Origin: Xanthobacteraceae bacterium 501b
GTDB lineage: Bacteria > Pseudomonadota > Alphaproteobacteria > Rhizobiales > Xanthobacteraceae
Length of the DNA: 64,000 nucleotides
Assembly (NCBI GenBank): GCA_000378025.1
Contig: KB899087.1
Span: 3,720,001 to 3,784,000 of the forward strand
Reading direction: 5' to 3'
Below the pieces are notes generated by a model, which had not been told where the DNA came from, searched no databases, and was given only the letters and a program-made list of their open reading frames with translations. This document shows positions 55,918-63,721 of the stretch, piece by piece (positions within the stretch are counted from its first letter, which is position 1; each line of letters starts with the position of its first letter). Both the position numbers and the translations under genes were made by a program.

Positions 55918-56849
55918 CGGGCGGCTCCCTGGTTGGGGGCGACCCACCACAGCATCTTGTGCTGCACCTGGCGGAGCGCGAAATCGGAGAGGAAGCCGAG
56001 CAGGCCGATGATCGCCATGGTGAAGAAGACCAGCTTGGCGTTGAAGGTCGAGCGCGCCATCGAGGTGATCTGGCCAAGCCCGGTGCCGACGCCGACCGTC
56101 TCGGCGATCAGCACCACCATCCAGGCGGCGAACAGGTTCAGCCGCAGTGTCATGAACAGGCTGGGCAGGATGGCGGGCAGGATCACCTTCCAGAAGGTCT
56201 GCCGCTGGCTGGCGCCCATGATGCGGGCGACATGGATGTAGTTCTTCGGCACGCTTTCGATCTGCGCCCCGGTGGAGAGCACGATGGCGAAGAACACGGT
56301 GATGAAGACGAGGAAGATCGCCGGCACATCGCCAATGCCGAAGACGAAGATGGCGACCGGCAGCCACGCCACCGGCGAGATCGGCGCCAGCAGGAGGATG
56401 GTCGGCAGCAGGAGGTTGCGCAGGAGCTTCACATAATGGATCGCCGCGCCCACCGCGACGCCGCAGGTGAAGCCGAGCGTGAGGCCGACCAGCACCCGCA
56501 GCGTGGTCGAGCCCATGGTGAACAGCAGCGGCCACACGCCCACCCCGCTCGCCACAGAGCCGATGCGGTTGGAGCGGTCGAAGAATTTCAGCGTGCCGGG
56601 AATGTCGGAGAGAAACAGGTGCGGCGGCGGCAGCAGCAGCGGGTTCAGCATGCCGAAGAACCACAGCGCCTCCCACAGGCCGGCGAACAGGCTGAGCGAG
56701 ACCAGCCCCCAGCCAATAGCGCTGAGCCGCCGGCGCAGGGCGGGCGAGAGGAGCGGGGCTTTCGCTATGGGCGCCGCCGTGTTGGGCGCCGCGCGCCCGG
56801 CCTCGGCGTGGCCGAGGCCCGTCTGCCCGGCATCTGCGGTCATCGTCAT
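55914..56849 (-). CDS. Nitrate/taurine/sulfonate-type ABC importer permease
   Basis: Permease of 311 residues, SsuC/TauC class, with about six helices and the coupling motif ARIMGASQRQTFWKVILP. The N-terminal 40 residues are polar. MTMTADAG is taken as start though the second methionine would also serve. A hairpin-bearing gap of 125 bases lies between it and the upstream binding-protein gene. Confidence 0.9.
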   Translation of the reverse strand: MTMTADAGQTGLGHAEAGRAAPNTAAPIAKAPLLSPALRRRLSAIGWGLVSLSLFAGLWEALWFFGMLNPLLLPPPHLFLSDIPGTLKFFDRSNRIGSVASGVGVWPLLFTMGSTTLRVLVGLTLGFTCGVAVGAAIHYVKLLRNLLLPTILLLAPISPVAWLPVAIFVFGIGDVPAIFLVFITVFFAIVLSTGAQIESVPKNYIHVARIMGASQRQTFWKVILPAILPSLFMTLRLNLFAAWMVVLIAETVGVGTGLGQITSMARSTFNAKLVFFTMAIIGLLGFLSDFALRQVQHKMLWWVAPNQGAAR

Positions 56850-56937
56850 GGCGTCCTTCCAGTGAAGCGGGGGCGGGGCCAGAACCGGCCGGTCGCACGC
56901 ACGGGTGCCGGCAGGGGTCCCTGGTGGTCCGGCGCAG

Positions 56938-56966
56938 TCTCCCTCCCCCCGGCGGGGAGAGGGAGA
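56938..56966 (-). repeat. Hairpin just after a binding-protein gene
   Basis: TCTCCCTCCCC and GGGGAGAGGGAGA pair with a two-base bulge and short loop. It begins nine bases past the stop of the binding-protein gene on the minus strand. No T-run follows, so it looks like a message-stabilising stem. Confidence 0.55.
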
Positions 56967-56974
56967 ACCCGTGC

Positions 56975-58033
56975 TCAGGCCGACTTCAGCTTGAGGCTGT
57001 CATAGACCGGCTTGTTGGCGGCGATGACCGCCTCCAGCAGGCTCCAGTCGAAGGCGCCCTGGTCGGGCAGCTTCTTGACGTAGCCGAGTTCCATCATCGA
57101 CTGGCCGCGGTCGATGATGAACTGGGTCTGGTTGCGCTGGTCGACGACGATCGGCTGCTTCGAGGAGGCATCCTCGGCCGCTTCCATGCTGGTCTTGTAA
57201 TATTTGCCGACCGTGTCCTTCAGCGCGGCCTGCTTGTCGGCCTCGGCCTGCGACTGGGCGACCATCAGCGCCTTGATGACAGCCTTCACCGCCGCCGGGT
57301 TGCTCTCCAGCAGCGGGGTGCGCACCGCGAGCACGCAATCCGAATAGCCCTTGCCATAGACGTCGGTGCCATCGGACAGCACGGTCGCGCCCTTGCGGCC
57401 AAGCACGCATTGCGAGGCATAGGGTTCGATGTGGCAGATGGCGTCGATGGCGCCGGCCATGAAGGCCTGGGCGAGTTCCGGCGAGGTGTCGAGATATTTG
57501 ATCTGCACGTCGTTGAAGGAAAGACCGGCCTTCTTCAGGTAATCATAGGGCAGCACTTCCAGCGTGTCGGCCTGGAAGGTGCCGAAGGTCTTGCCCTTCA
57601 GGTCGGCGGCGGAGGTGATGCCCTCCTTGGCGACGATGATGCAGCCTTCGACGCCGCCACCGGCGACGATCTTCACCGGCGCGCCGGCATCGTAGAGCGT
57701 CATGAAGTTCGAGTAGGGGATCATCGACATGTCGACGAGACCCGCGCCGAACATGGTGGTGATCTCGGTATTGGACGGCGTCACCACGAAGTCGAGTTCG
57801 ACGCCGTCCGCCTTGGTCAGTTCCCGCTCCTTGGCGAGGAAGATGCCCATGTTGCAGAAGCCGGAGCCGTGCGTCGCCTTGATGGTGGTGCCGGCGGCGC
57901 GGGCCACATTCGGCGCCAGCAGGCCGGCCAGCCCGGCCGGCAGCGCGATGCTCGCCGCCGCGCCCGCCACCGAGGTCTTCAGGAAGCCGCGGCGCGAGAA
58001 GTTACGATAGAAAGTGCCGTCACGATCACACAT
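56975..58033 (-). CDS. Periplasmic binding protein of nitrate/taurine/pyrimidine-type ABC importer
   Basis: Solute receptor of the NMT1/THI5/TauA class, 352 residues, with a Tat-type signal (FSRRGFLKTSVAGAAAS) cleaved after NVARA near residue 46. The mature protein includes KGKTFGTFQADTLEVL and AGAIDAICHIEPYAS. The ATG of MCDRDGTF follows GGAGGGGA. Relatives bind taurine, aliphatic sulfonates, nitrate or pyrimidine precursors; the hydrolases in the operon favour an amide-containing ring compound. Confidence 0.9.
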   Translation of the reverse strand: MCDRDGTFYRNFSRRGFLKTSVAGAAASIALPAGLAGLLAPNVARAAGTTIKATHGSGFCNMGIFLAKERELTKADGVELDFVVTPSNTEITTMFGAGLVDMSMIPYSNFMTLYDAGAPVKIVAGGGVEGCIIVAKEGITSAADLKGKTFGTFQADTLEVLPYDYLKKAGLSFNDVQIKYLDTSPELAQAFMAGAIDAICHIEPYASQCVLGRKGATVLSDGTDVYGKGYSDCVLAVRTPLLESNPAAVKAVIKALMVAQSQAEADKQAALKDTVGKYYKTSMEAAEDASSKQPIVVDQRNQTQFIIDRGQSMMELGYVKKLPDQGAFDWSLLEAVIAANKPVYDSLKLKSA

Positions 58034-58224
58034 GATCCCCTCCGGATCTTGAGAACCGATACGACCCCGCCTTACAGCCCGTTCGTTGTCGAACTGTAGA
58101 TCACGCCGCCACGGTTGCACACCGCAGCAACGGGACCCGCAGACGGGATCACGATGATGGGCACGCCAACCCGAAAGAGCATTTTCGCCCTGCGCTACAC
58201 CACAGGTGCGGCGAAAACATCCGC

Positions 58225-58252
58225 ACTATACGAGGCCAATACAGGCAGCCAA
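58225..58252 (-). promoter_or_regulatory. Candidate promoter of the hydrolase-importer operon
   Basis: On the minus strand TTGGCT (58252-58247) and TATAGT (58230-58225) are 16 bases apart. The -10 is near consensus. It predicts a leader of about 185 bases ahead of the binding-protein start, and the GTCAGAAT palindrome lies 13 bases upstream of its -35. Confidence 0.45.
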
Positions 58253-58264
58253 GCGCAAATAAGC

Positions 58265-58287
58265 GTCAGAATACCCATCATTCTGAC
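58265..58287. promoter_or_regulatory. Perfect inverted repeat GTCAGAAT-n7-ATTCTGAC, probable operator
   Basis: Two 8-base perfect arms with a 7-base spacer. The same GTCAGAAT word recurs at 58599, overlapping the presumed GntR-gene promoter. A GntR-family protein encoded next door is the natural candidate to bind both. Confidence 0.6.
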
Positions 58288-58557
58288 CAAGAAATGGGCT
58301 GAATACGCTCACTCCCCTTCGCACCCGCCGCTCGCACTGACCGAAACCCGCACCGAACCGCCGCTCAGGCGGGCCGTTCGCACACGCCCCGCATCCCCTG
58401 AGCCCGGAGAAGGCTTCCTCCCATTCGACGGAGCCCGCCGAACCGGATCGTCCCTCCGGACGGCCCGCGACACCGGCCTGACGCTTCCTGCGAAGCGGCA
58501 GCCGGACCGCATCTGCCGAGGAGTAAAAGACGCGCGGACAGCCAGCGCAATGATTTT

Positions 58558-58574
58558 TTGTATGCTGAATACAA
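58558..58574. promoter_or_regulatory. Inverted repeat TTGTAT-n5-ATACAA upstream of GntR gene
   Basis: TTGTAT (58558-58563) mirrors ATACAA (58569-58574). The GT...AC core is the general shape of FadR-subfamily GntR sites. It lies about 107 bases ahead of the GntR start. Confidence 0.5.
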
Positions 58575-58598
58575 TTTACTCCAAGCGCCTATTCCTAC

Positions 58599-58617
58599 GT
58601 CAGAATGTGACTATAAT
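58599..58617 (+). promoter_or_regulatory. GTCAGAATGTGAC palindrome abutting a TATAAT box of the GntR gene
   Basis: GTCA and TGAC mirror each other around GAATG (58599-58611), immediately followed by a perfect TATAAT (58612-58617). No good -35 is seen. A protein bound here would block the GntR-gene promoter, suggesting autorepression. Confidence 0.55.
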
Positions 58618-58680
58618 TGCAGCGTTAGGGCCCCTTATCGCGGTGCGCGTGCGTGCTAGGATCGGCGCGGGACGGAACAG

Positions 58681-59409
58681 ATGGACACACCACGCAAGCG
58701 AGGGCGCCCGCGCAAGCTGCGCCCGGTCGAGAACTCAGGCACGGAACGGCTCAGTCGCGCCGGCCTGCACGAACACGCCGGCCGTCAGCTACGGGAGATG
58801 ATCGTCACCGGCGCGCTGGCGCCGGGCGCGCCGATCGTCGAGGCCGATCTGTGCGCGCGCCTCGGCATCTCGCGCACGCCGTTGCGCGAGGCGGTGAAGA
58901 TGCTGGCGGCGCAGGGGCTGGTGGAGCTGCGTCCCAATCGCAGCGCCCGCATCGCCCCTTTCGACGCCCCCCACATCACCGAGCTGTTCGAGGCGCTGAG
59001 CAATGTAGAGCGGATCGCCGCCGAATATGCCGCCCAGCGCATGAGCGCGCGCGAACTGGCGCATCTGCGCGATCTGCAGGAGACGATGGAGGCGCATTAC
59101 CGCGCCGGCGATCTCGCCGCCTATTTCGCGGTCAACCAGGCCATTCACAGCGCCATCCTCGCCGGCGCCCACAATGACACGCTGGTCGAAATGCATGGCT
59201 GGCTGTTCGCCCGCGCCGAGCGGGCCCGCTATTTCGCCCTTGGCGCTCATGCCCGCTGGGCCGAATCGATCGAGGAACATCGCGCCATTCTCGCAGCGCT
59301 GGAGGCGCGCCAGCCCGACACCGCCGGCCGGCTGCTCGCCGCCCATGTCATGCATACGGGCACCGGTGTGCTGGCGCGGCTCGCCGACACCGCCGGCGCC
59401 GCGGCCTGA
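58681..59409 (+). CDS. GntR-family transcriptional regulator (FadR subfamily) with AT-hook-like N-terminus
   Basis: Regulator of 242 residues. The winged HTH is at about 30-95 (LREMIVTGALAPGAPIVEAD, LCARLGISRTPLREAVKML), and the C-terminal FCD domain is all-helical with metal- or ligand-binding histidines (NQAIHSAIL, EEHRAIL, AAHVMHTG). Ahead of the HTH stands RKRGRPRK, which looks like an AT-hook. It is divergent from the importer/hydrolase operon and 11 bases before the racemase-family gene. Confidence 0.9.
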   Translation: MDTPRKRGRPRKLRPVENSGTERLSRAGLHEHAGRQLREMIVTGALAPGAPIVEADLCARLGISRTPLREAVKMLAAQGLVELRPNRSARIAPFDAPHITELFEALSNVERIAAEYAAQRMSARELAHLRDLQETMEAHYRAGDLAAYFAVNQAIHSAILAGAHNDTLVEMHGWLFARAERARYFALGAHARWAESIEEHRAILAALEARQPDTAGRLLAAHVMHTGTGVLARLADTAGAAA

Positions 59410-59420
59410 AGGAACAGCCC

Positions 59421-60179
59421 TTGCGTATTCTCGTGCTCAATCCCAACACCACCGAGGCGGTGACGCAGATGCTGCTCGCCGCCGCCCGCCCCGCCGTGGC
59501 GCCGGGAACGGTGCTCACCGGCCTGACCGCGCCGCGTGGCGTGCCCTACATCGCCTCGCGCGCCGAGGCCCAGCTCGGCGGGGCGCTGACGCTGGAAATG
59601 CTGGCCGAGCACCATCGCGACTACGACGCCGCCATCATCGCCGCCTTCGGCGATCCCGGCCTGCTGCCGGCCCGCGAATTGTTCGACCTGCCGATCCTCG
59701 GCATGGCGGAAGCGGCGATGCTGACCGCCTGCACGCTGGGCCAGCGCTTCAGCATCGTCACCTTCACCACCACCATGGCCAATTGGTACCAGGACACGGT
59801 CGAGGCCTACCGCCTCTCCGGCCGCTGCGCCGGCATCCGTGCCCGCAGCCTGCCCTTCTCGGCGATCGAGAATGTGCAGGCGGAGATGGAACAGGCCATC
59901 GCCGCGCTCGCCCGCGAGGCGGTGGAGCAGGATGGGGCGGATGTGGTGATCCTCGGCGGGGCGCCGCTCGCCGGCATGGCCCCGCGCCTGCGGGCGCAGG
60001 TGCCGGTGCCGGTGGTCGATCCCATTGTTGCGGCGGTGAAGATGGCCGAGGCGCTCGTCACCCTCGCCCCGCGCAAGCCGGTGCTCGGCACGTTCAGCCG
60101 ACCTCCGGCCAAGCCGACCTTCGGCCTGCCGCCCGCGCTCGCCGCCCGCATCGAGCACAGCGACGCGCCGGTGGGCTAA
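59421..60179 (+). CDS. Asp/Glu/hydantoin racemase-family protein lacking both catalytic cysteines
   Basis: A 252-residue two-lobed protein of the Asp/Glu/hydantoin racemase superfamily: MRILVLNPNTTEAVTQ, AAFGDPGLLPARELFDLP and VILGGAPLAGMAPRL. Hydantoin racemases use two cysteines (Cys76 and Cys181 in the Agrobacterium enzyme). Here the matching positions are Ala75 (in IIAAFGDPG) and Gly180 (in VVILGGAPL); the only two cysteines lie elsewhere. It is therefore unlikely to be an ordinary two-base racemase. The start is TTG, seven bases after AAGGAA. It is co-transcribed with the GntR regulator. Confidence 0.85.
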   Translation: MRILVLNPNTTEAVTQMLLAAARPAVAPGTVLTGLTAPRGVPYIASRAEAQLGGALTLEMLAEHHRDYDAAIIAAFGDPGLLPARELFDLPILGMAEAAMLTACTLGQRFSIVTFTTTMANWYQDTVEAYRLSGRCAGIRARSLPFSAIENVQAEMEQAIAALAREAVEQDGADVVILGGAPLAGMAPRLRAQVPVPVVDPIVAAVKMAEALVTLAPRKPVLGTFSRPPAKPTFGLPPALAARIEHSDAPVG

Positions 60180-60209
60180 GGCGCGGGACAGCCGGAAGGC
60201 CGATGCCCC

Positions 60210-62936
60210 CTACATGTCCGCTGCCGAAAAGACGCCGAAGCGCCGCAGCAGCGTCTTCTCGATTTCGAGAAGGACCATGAGCGCCGCGCCGACGCCGATA
60301 ATCATCACCCCGTCGAGCAGGGCGATGGGGCGGGTGTCGAAGATCGCCTGCATGACCGGCAGATAGGTGAAGGCGAGCTGGCCGGCCACGACAGCCGCCA
60401 GCGCCATCAGCACCGCCGGCGTGCCCAGCGCGCCGCGCCAGCTGAGCGAGCGCATGTGCAGGAAGCGCACATTGAAGAGATAGAAGATCTCCATCACGAC
60501 AAGCGTGTTGACCACCATGGTGCGCGCCATCTCCAGTTCCTGCCCACGCCAGATCGACTGGAAGAAGACGGCGAAGGACACGAGGGTGAACAGCACCGAG
60601 ACCAGCACCACCCGCCACAACATGAAGCGGGTGAGAAGCCCGGCACGGGCGGGACGGGGCGGGCGCTCCATGACACCCGGTTCAGTCGGCTCGAAGGCCA
60701 GCGCCAGGCCGAGCGTCGCGCTGGTCGCCAAATTGATCCAGAGGATCTGTGCCGCCGACATCGGCATGGCGATGCCGAACAGGATGGCGCCGATCACCGC
60801 CAGCACCTCGCCGCCATTGGTCGGCAGCGTCCAGGCGATCATCTTGCGGATATTGTCGTAGACGGTGCGCCCCTCCTTCACCGCCGCGACGATGGAGGCG
60901 AAATTGTCGTCGAGCAGCACCATGTCGGCCGCCTGCTTGGCCGCTTCCGTGCCCTTGTGGCCCATGGCGATGCCGACATCGGCCTGCTTGAGCGAGGGCG
61001 CGTCATTGACGCCGTCGCCGGTCATCGCCACCACCGCGCCGGTGGATTGCAGCGCCCGCACGATGCGCAGCTTGTTCTCCGGGCTGGTGCGGGCAAACAC
61101 GCTGGTGCGCGCCGCCATCACCACCAGATCCTCGTCCGACACCGCATCGACCTGCGCGCCGGTCACCACCACCGGATTCTCGGCCAGCCCGAGCTGGCGG
61201 GCGATGGCGCCGGCGGTGACACCATGATCGCCGGTGATCATCTTCACCCCGATGCCGGCGCTGCGGCACTCGGCGATGGCGGCCACCGCCTCGGGGCGCG
61301 GCGGGTCGATGAAGCCGATAAGGCCGAGAAAATCGAAACCCTCGCCCAGCTCCGCGAAGGAGAGGCGCGGCGGCGCCTGCGCCAGCCGCTTGATCGCGAA
61401 GCCGAGCACCCGCTCGCCCGCCGCCGCCGCGCGGGCAATGGCCTGCTCCCACGCGCCGCCGCCGGGCAGGCCGGCGAGCTTCAGCACCTCTTCCGGCGCG
61501 CCCTTGACGAAGATCACCGCCCCGCCCTCCGGGTCGCGATTGAGGCTGGCCATGAAGCGGTAGGCGGCATCGAAGGGAATCTCGTCGAGCCGGGCAAAGG
61601 CGGCGCGCTCCCGCTCCGGGCGCAGCCCCGCCTTCAGCGCGAGGGCGACCAGCGCCCCCTCCATCGGGTCGCCTTCCGCCCGCCAGACGCCGTTCTCGGC
61701 GTGAAGATGCGCGTCGTTGCACAAAAGCCCGCAGCGCAGCAGATGCGCCGCCACCTCGGCCGGGGCCCGCGTCGCGCCCTCGTCCGGCGCCTGCCAGGCG
61801 AGCGCGCCGGCGGGGTCATAGCCGATGCCGGAGACGGCGATCTCGGCAAGGTCCCCTGTGGCCGGGACCACCAGCCGCCGGGCGGTCATCTCGTTGCGGG
61901 TCAGCGTGCCCGTTTTGTCGGAGCAGATCACCGAGGTTGCGCCCAGCGTTTCCACCGCCGGCAGCTGGCGGATGACGGCGTGCTGGCGGGCCATGCGCCG
62001 CACGCCGATGGCGAGCGTGATGGTGATGACCGCCGGCAGCCCCTCCGGCACCAGGCCCACCGCCAGCGCCACCACCGCGATCAGCGCCTCGCTCCAGCCG
62101 TAGCCACGCACCGCGACGGCGAACAGGAACAGCGCCGCCGACCCGCCAAGGGCGAGCCAGGTGAAGCGGCGGGCAAAGGCATCGACCTGCCGCAGCAGCG
62201 GCGTCGCCAGCGGCTCGACATCGGCGATCAGCCGGCCGATGCGGCCGATCTGGGTGTGCGGGCCGGTGGAGACGACGATGCCCGCGCCCTGCCCGGCGGC
62301 GATGGTGGTGCCGGAAAACGCCATCGAATGACGATCCCCCAGCGCCGCCTCCATTGCGGCCGGCGCCTCGTCCTTGGCGGCGGCGACGGATTCGCCGGTG
62401 AGGACGGCCTCGTCGATCAGCATGCCCCGCGCGCGGATCAGCCGCGTATCCGCCGGCACCCGGTCGCCCGCCTCCAGCAGCACGAGGTCGCCGGGCACGA
62501 GGTCGCGTGCGTGCACGCTCTGGCGCCGGCTGGCCCGCATCACCGTGGCATGCGGCGCGATCATGTTGCGGATGGCCCGCAGCGCCTGTTCGGCCTTGCC
62601 CTCCTGGATGAAGCCGACCAGGGCGTTGACCAGCACCACGGCGACGATCACCCCGGCATCGACATAATGAGCGAGCACGAACGCCGCCGCCGCGCCGGCG
62701 AGCAGGAAATAGATCAGCGCATTGTTGAACTGGGCGAGGAAGCGCAGCAGCGGCGAGCGGCCGGGCGGCTCGGGCAGCGCATTGGGGCCATGGGTGGCAA
62801 GGCGCGCCTGCGCCTCCTCCGGCGTCAGCCCGGCGCTGGTGACGCCAAGCCGGCCGGCCACCTCTTCATGGGGAATCGCGTGCCAGTGATCGGCGGCGGG
62901 ATCGTGCGGCAGGCCGGAGGGAACGGCATCATTCAT
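60210..62936 (-). CDS. Cation-transporting P-type ATPase (P2-type)
   Basis: Membrane ion pump of 908 residues. Motifs in order: TGES at 180-183, PEGLP at 297-301, the phosphorylated aspartate Asp340 in SDKTGTLT, KGAPEEVL, and TGDGVNDAPSLKQADVG; about ten membrane helices in the usual P2 pattern. The N-terminal cation-ATPase domain is present. In helix six the sequence is WINLATSATLG where calcium pumps have NLVTDG, so the calcium-binding aspartate is replaced by serine; the helix-five glutamate is kept in NGGEVLAV. The ion is therefore uncertain. It follows actR on the same strand by 102 bases. Confidence 0.9.
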   Translation of the reverse strand: MNDAVPSGLPHDPAADHWHAIPHEEVAGRLGVTSAGLTPEEAQARLATHGPNALPEPPGRSPLLRFLAQFNNALIYFLLAGAAAAFVLAHYVDAGVIVAVVLVNALVGFIQEGKAEQALRAIRNMIAPHATVMRASRRQSVHARDLVPGDLVLLEAGDRVPADTRLIRARGMLIDEAVLTGESVAAAKDEAPAAMEAALGDRHSMAFSGTTIAAGQGAGIVVSTGPHTQIGRIGRLIADVEPLATPLLRQVDAFARRFTWLALGGSAALFLFAVAVRGYGWSEALIAVVALAVGLVPEGLPAVITITLAIGVRRMARQHAVIRQLPAVETLGATSVICSDKTGTLTRNEMTARRLVVPATGDLAEIAVSGIGYDPAGALAWQAPDEGATRAPAEVAAHLLRCGLLCNDAHLHAENGVWRAEGDPMEGALVALALKAGLRPERERAAFARLDEIPFDAAYRFMASLNRDPEGGAVIFVKGAPEEVLKLAGLPGGGAWEQAIARAAAAGERVLGFAIKRLAQAPPRLSFAELGEGFDFLGLIGFIDPPRPEAVAAIAECRSAGIGVKMITGDHGVTAGAIARQLGLAENPVVVTGAQVDAVSDEDLVVMAARTSVFARTSPENKLRIVRALQSTGAVVAMTGDGVNDAPSLKQADVGIAMGHKGTEAAKQAADMVLLDDNFASIVAAVKEGRTVYDNIRKMIAWTLPTNGGEVLAVIGAILFGIAMPMSAAQILWINLATSATLGLALAFEPTEPGVMERPPRPARAGLLTRFMLWRVVLVSVLFTLVSFAVFFQSIWRGQELEMARTMVVNTLVVMEIFYLFNVRFLHMRSLSWRGALGTPAVLMALAAVVAGQLAFTYLPVMQAIFDTRPIALLDGVMIIGVGAALMVLLEIEKTLLRRFGVFSAADM

Positions 62937-63038
62937 CGGTCGGGGGCGCTCGCTGACGTTGCGTTAGCCCGAACCTAGAAGCACACCCTCCCCCGGCCTA
63001 GCGGAGTTTCCCGTATGGCGTCGCGTCGCCGGCCCGGT

Positions 63039-63587
63039 TCAGCGCGGCGCGCGCTTGGCGAGGATGCGCTGGAGCGTGCGGCGGTGCATGGAGAGGCGCC
63101 GCGCGGTTTCCGAGACATTGCGGCCGCACAGCTCATAGACCCGCTGAATATGCTCCCAGCGCACCCGGTCCGCCGACATCGGGTTCTCGGGCAGCTGCGG
63201 CTTGAAATCGCCCTGCGCGTTCAGCGCGGCGCAGATGTCGTCGGCATCGGCCGGTTTGGCGAGATAGTCGACCGCGCCGATCTTCACCGCGTTCACGGCG
63301 GTGGCGATGTTGCCATAGCCGGTGAGGATGATGCCGCGCGCTTCCGGCCGGCGGCGCTTCAACGCGGAAATCACGTCCAGCCCGTTGCCATCGCCGAGGC
63401 GCATGTCCACCACCGCATAGGCCGGTGCGCTGCCCTCGACGCTGGCGAGGCCATCGGCCACGGTTTCCGCCGTCGTGACCATGAAGCCGCGCGTTTCCAT
63501 CGCCCGGGCGAGCCGCTGCAGAAACGGCCGGTCGTCGTCGACAATGAGCAGCGTGCGATCCTGCGGTTCCATGGCGATATCGAGCAT
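63039..63587 (-). CDS. actR: Redox response regulator ActR/RegA/PrrA
   Basis: Response regulator of 182 residues. The receiver domain opens with LLIVDDDRPFLQRLARAME and is phosphorylated on Asp61 in VVDMRLGDGNG; the C-terminal Fis-type HTH (NVSETARRLSMHRRTLQ, ending RILAKRAPR) is the hallmark of the RegA/ActR group, which controls carbon fixation, nitrogen fixation and respiration genes in response to redox state. I chose the ATG of MLDIAMEPQ, preceded by GGAAAG; an internal ATG five codons later is possible. The ActS kinase gene lies just upstream. Confidence 0.95.
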   Translation of the reverse strand: MLDIAMEPQDRTLLIVDDDRPFLQRLARAMETRGFMVTTAETVADGLASVEGSAPAYAVVDMRLGDGNGLDVISALKRRRPEARGIILTGYGNIATAVNAVKIGAVDYLAKPADADDICAALNAQGDFKPQLPENPMSADRVRWEHIQRVYELCGRNVSETARRLSMHRRTLQRILAKRAPR

Positions 63588-63721
63588 CTCAGTGCTTTCC
63601 AATGTGCCGGCTGCGGCATCCCCGGGCGGGGTCAGAGACCGCCACCCGCGATGCGTCGCCAAGTCGACTTTTGACGCAGCTTATACCCCGAGGGCAGCGA
63701 GATCAAAATGTCGCAACCCTT

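Larger units (their letters stand above)
58034..58680. other. Divergent regulatory region between the hydrolase-importer operon and GntR gene
   Basis: A 647-base gap without a convincing gene. The left part (about 58140-58320) and right part (about 58540-58640) are A/T-rich and hold candidate promoters and operators listed separately. The middle, about 58330-58530, is GC-rich with no feature I recognise. Confidence 0.75.

Noticed and set aside
58115-58801. 228-codon frame overlapping the GntR start
   Set aside because: It spans promoter-like A/T-rich sequence and runs out of frame into the GntR gene; no motif.
60456-62978. 840-codon open frame on the plus strand
   Set aside because: Antisense to the P-type ATPase, whose motifs are complete; the opposite frame shows only histidine/arginine-rich low-complexity sequence.
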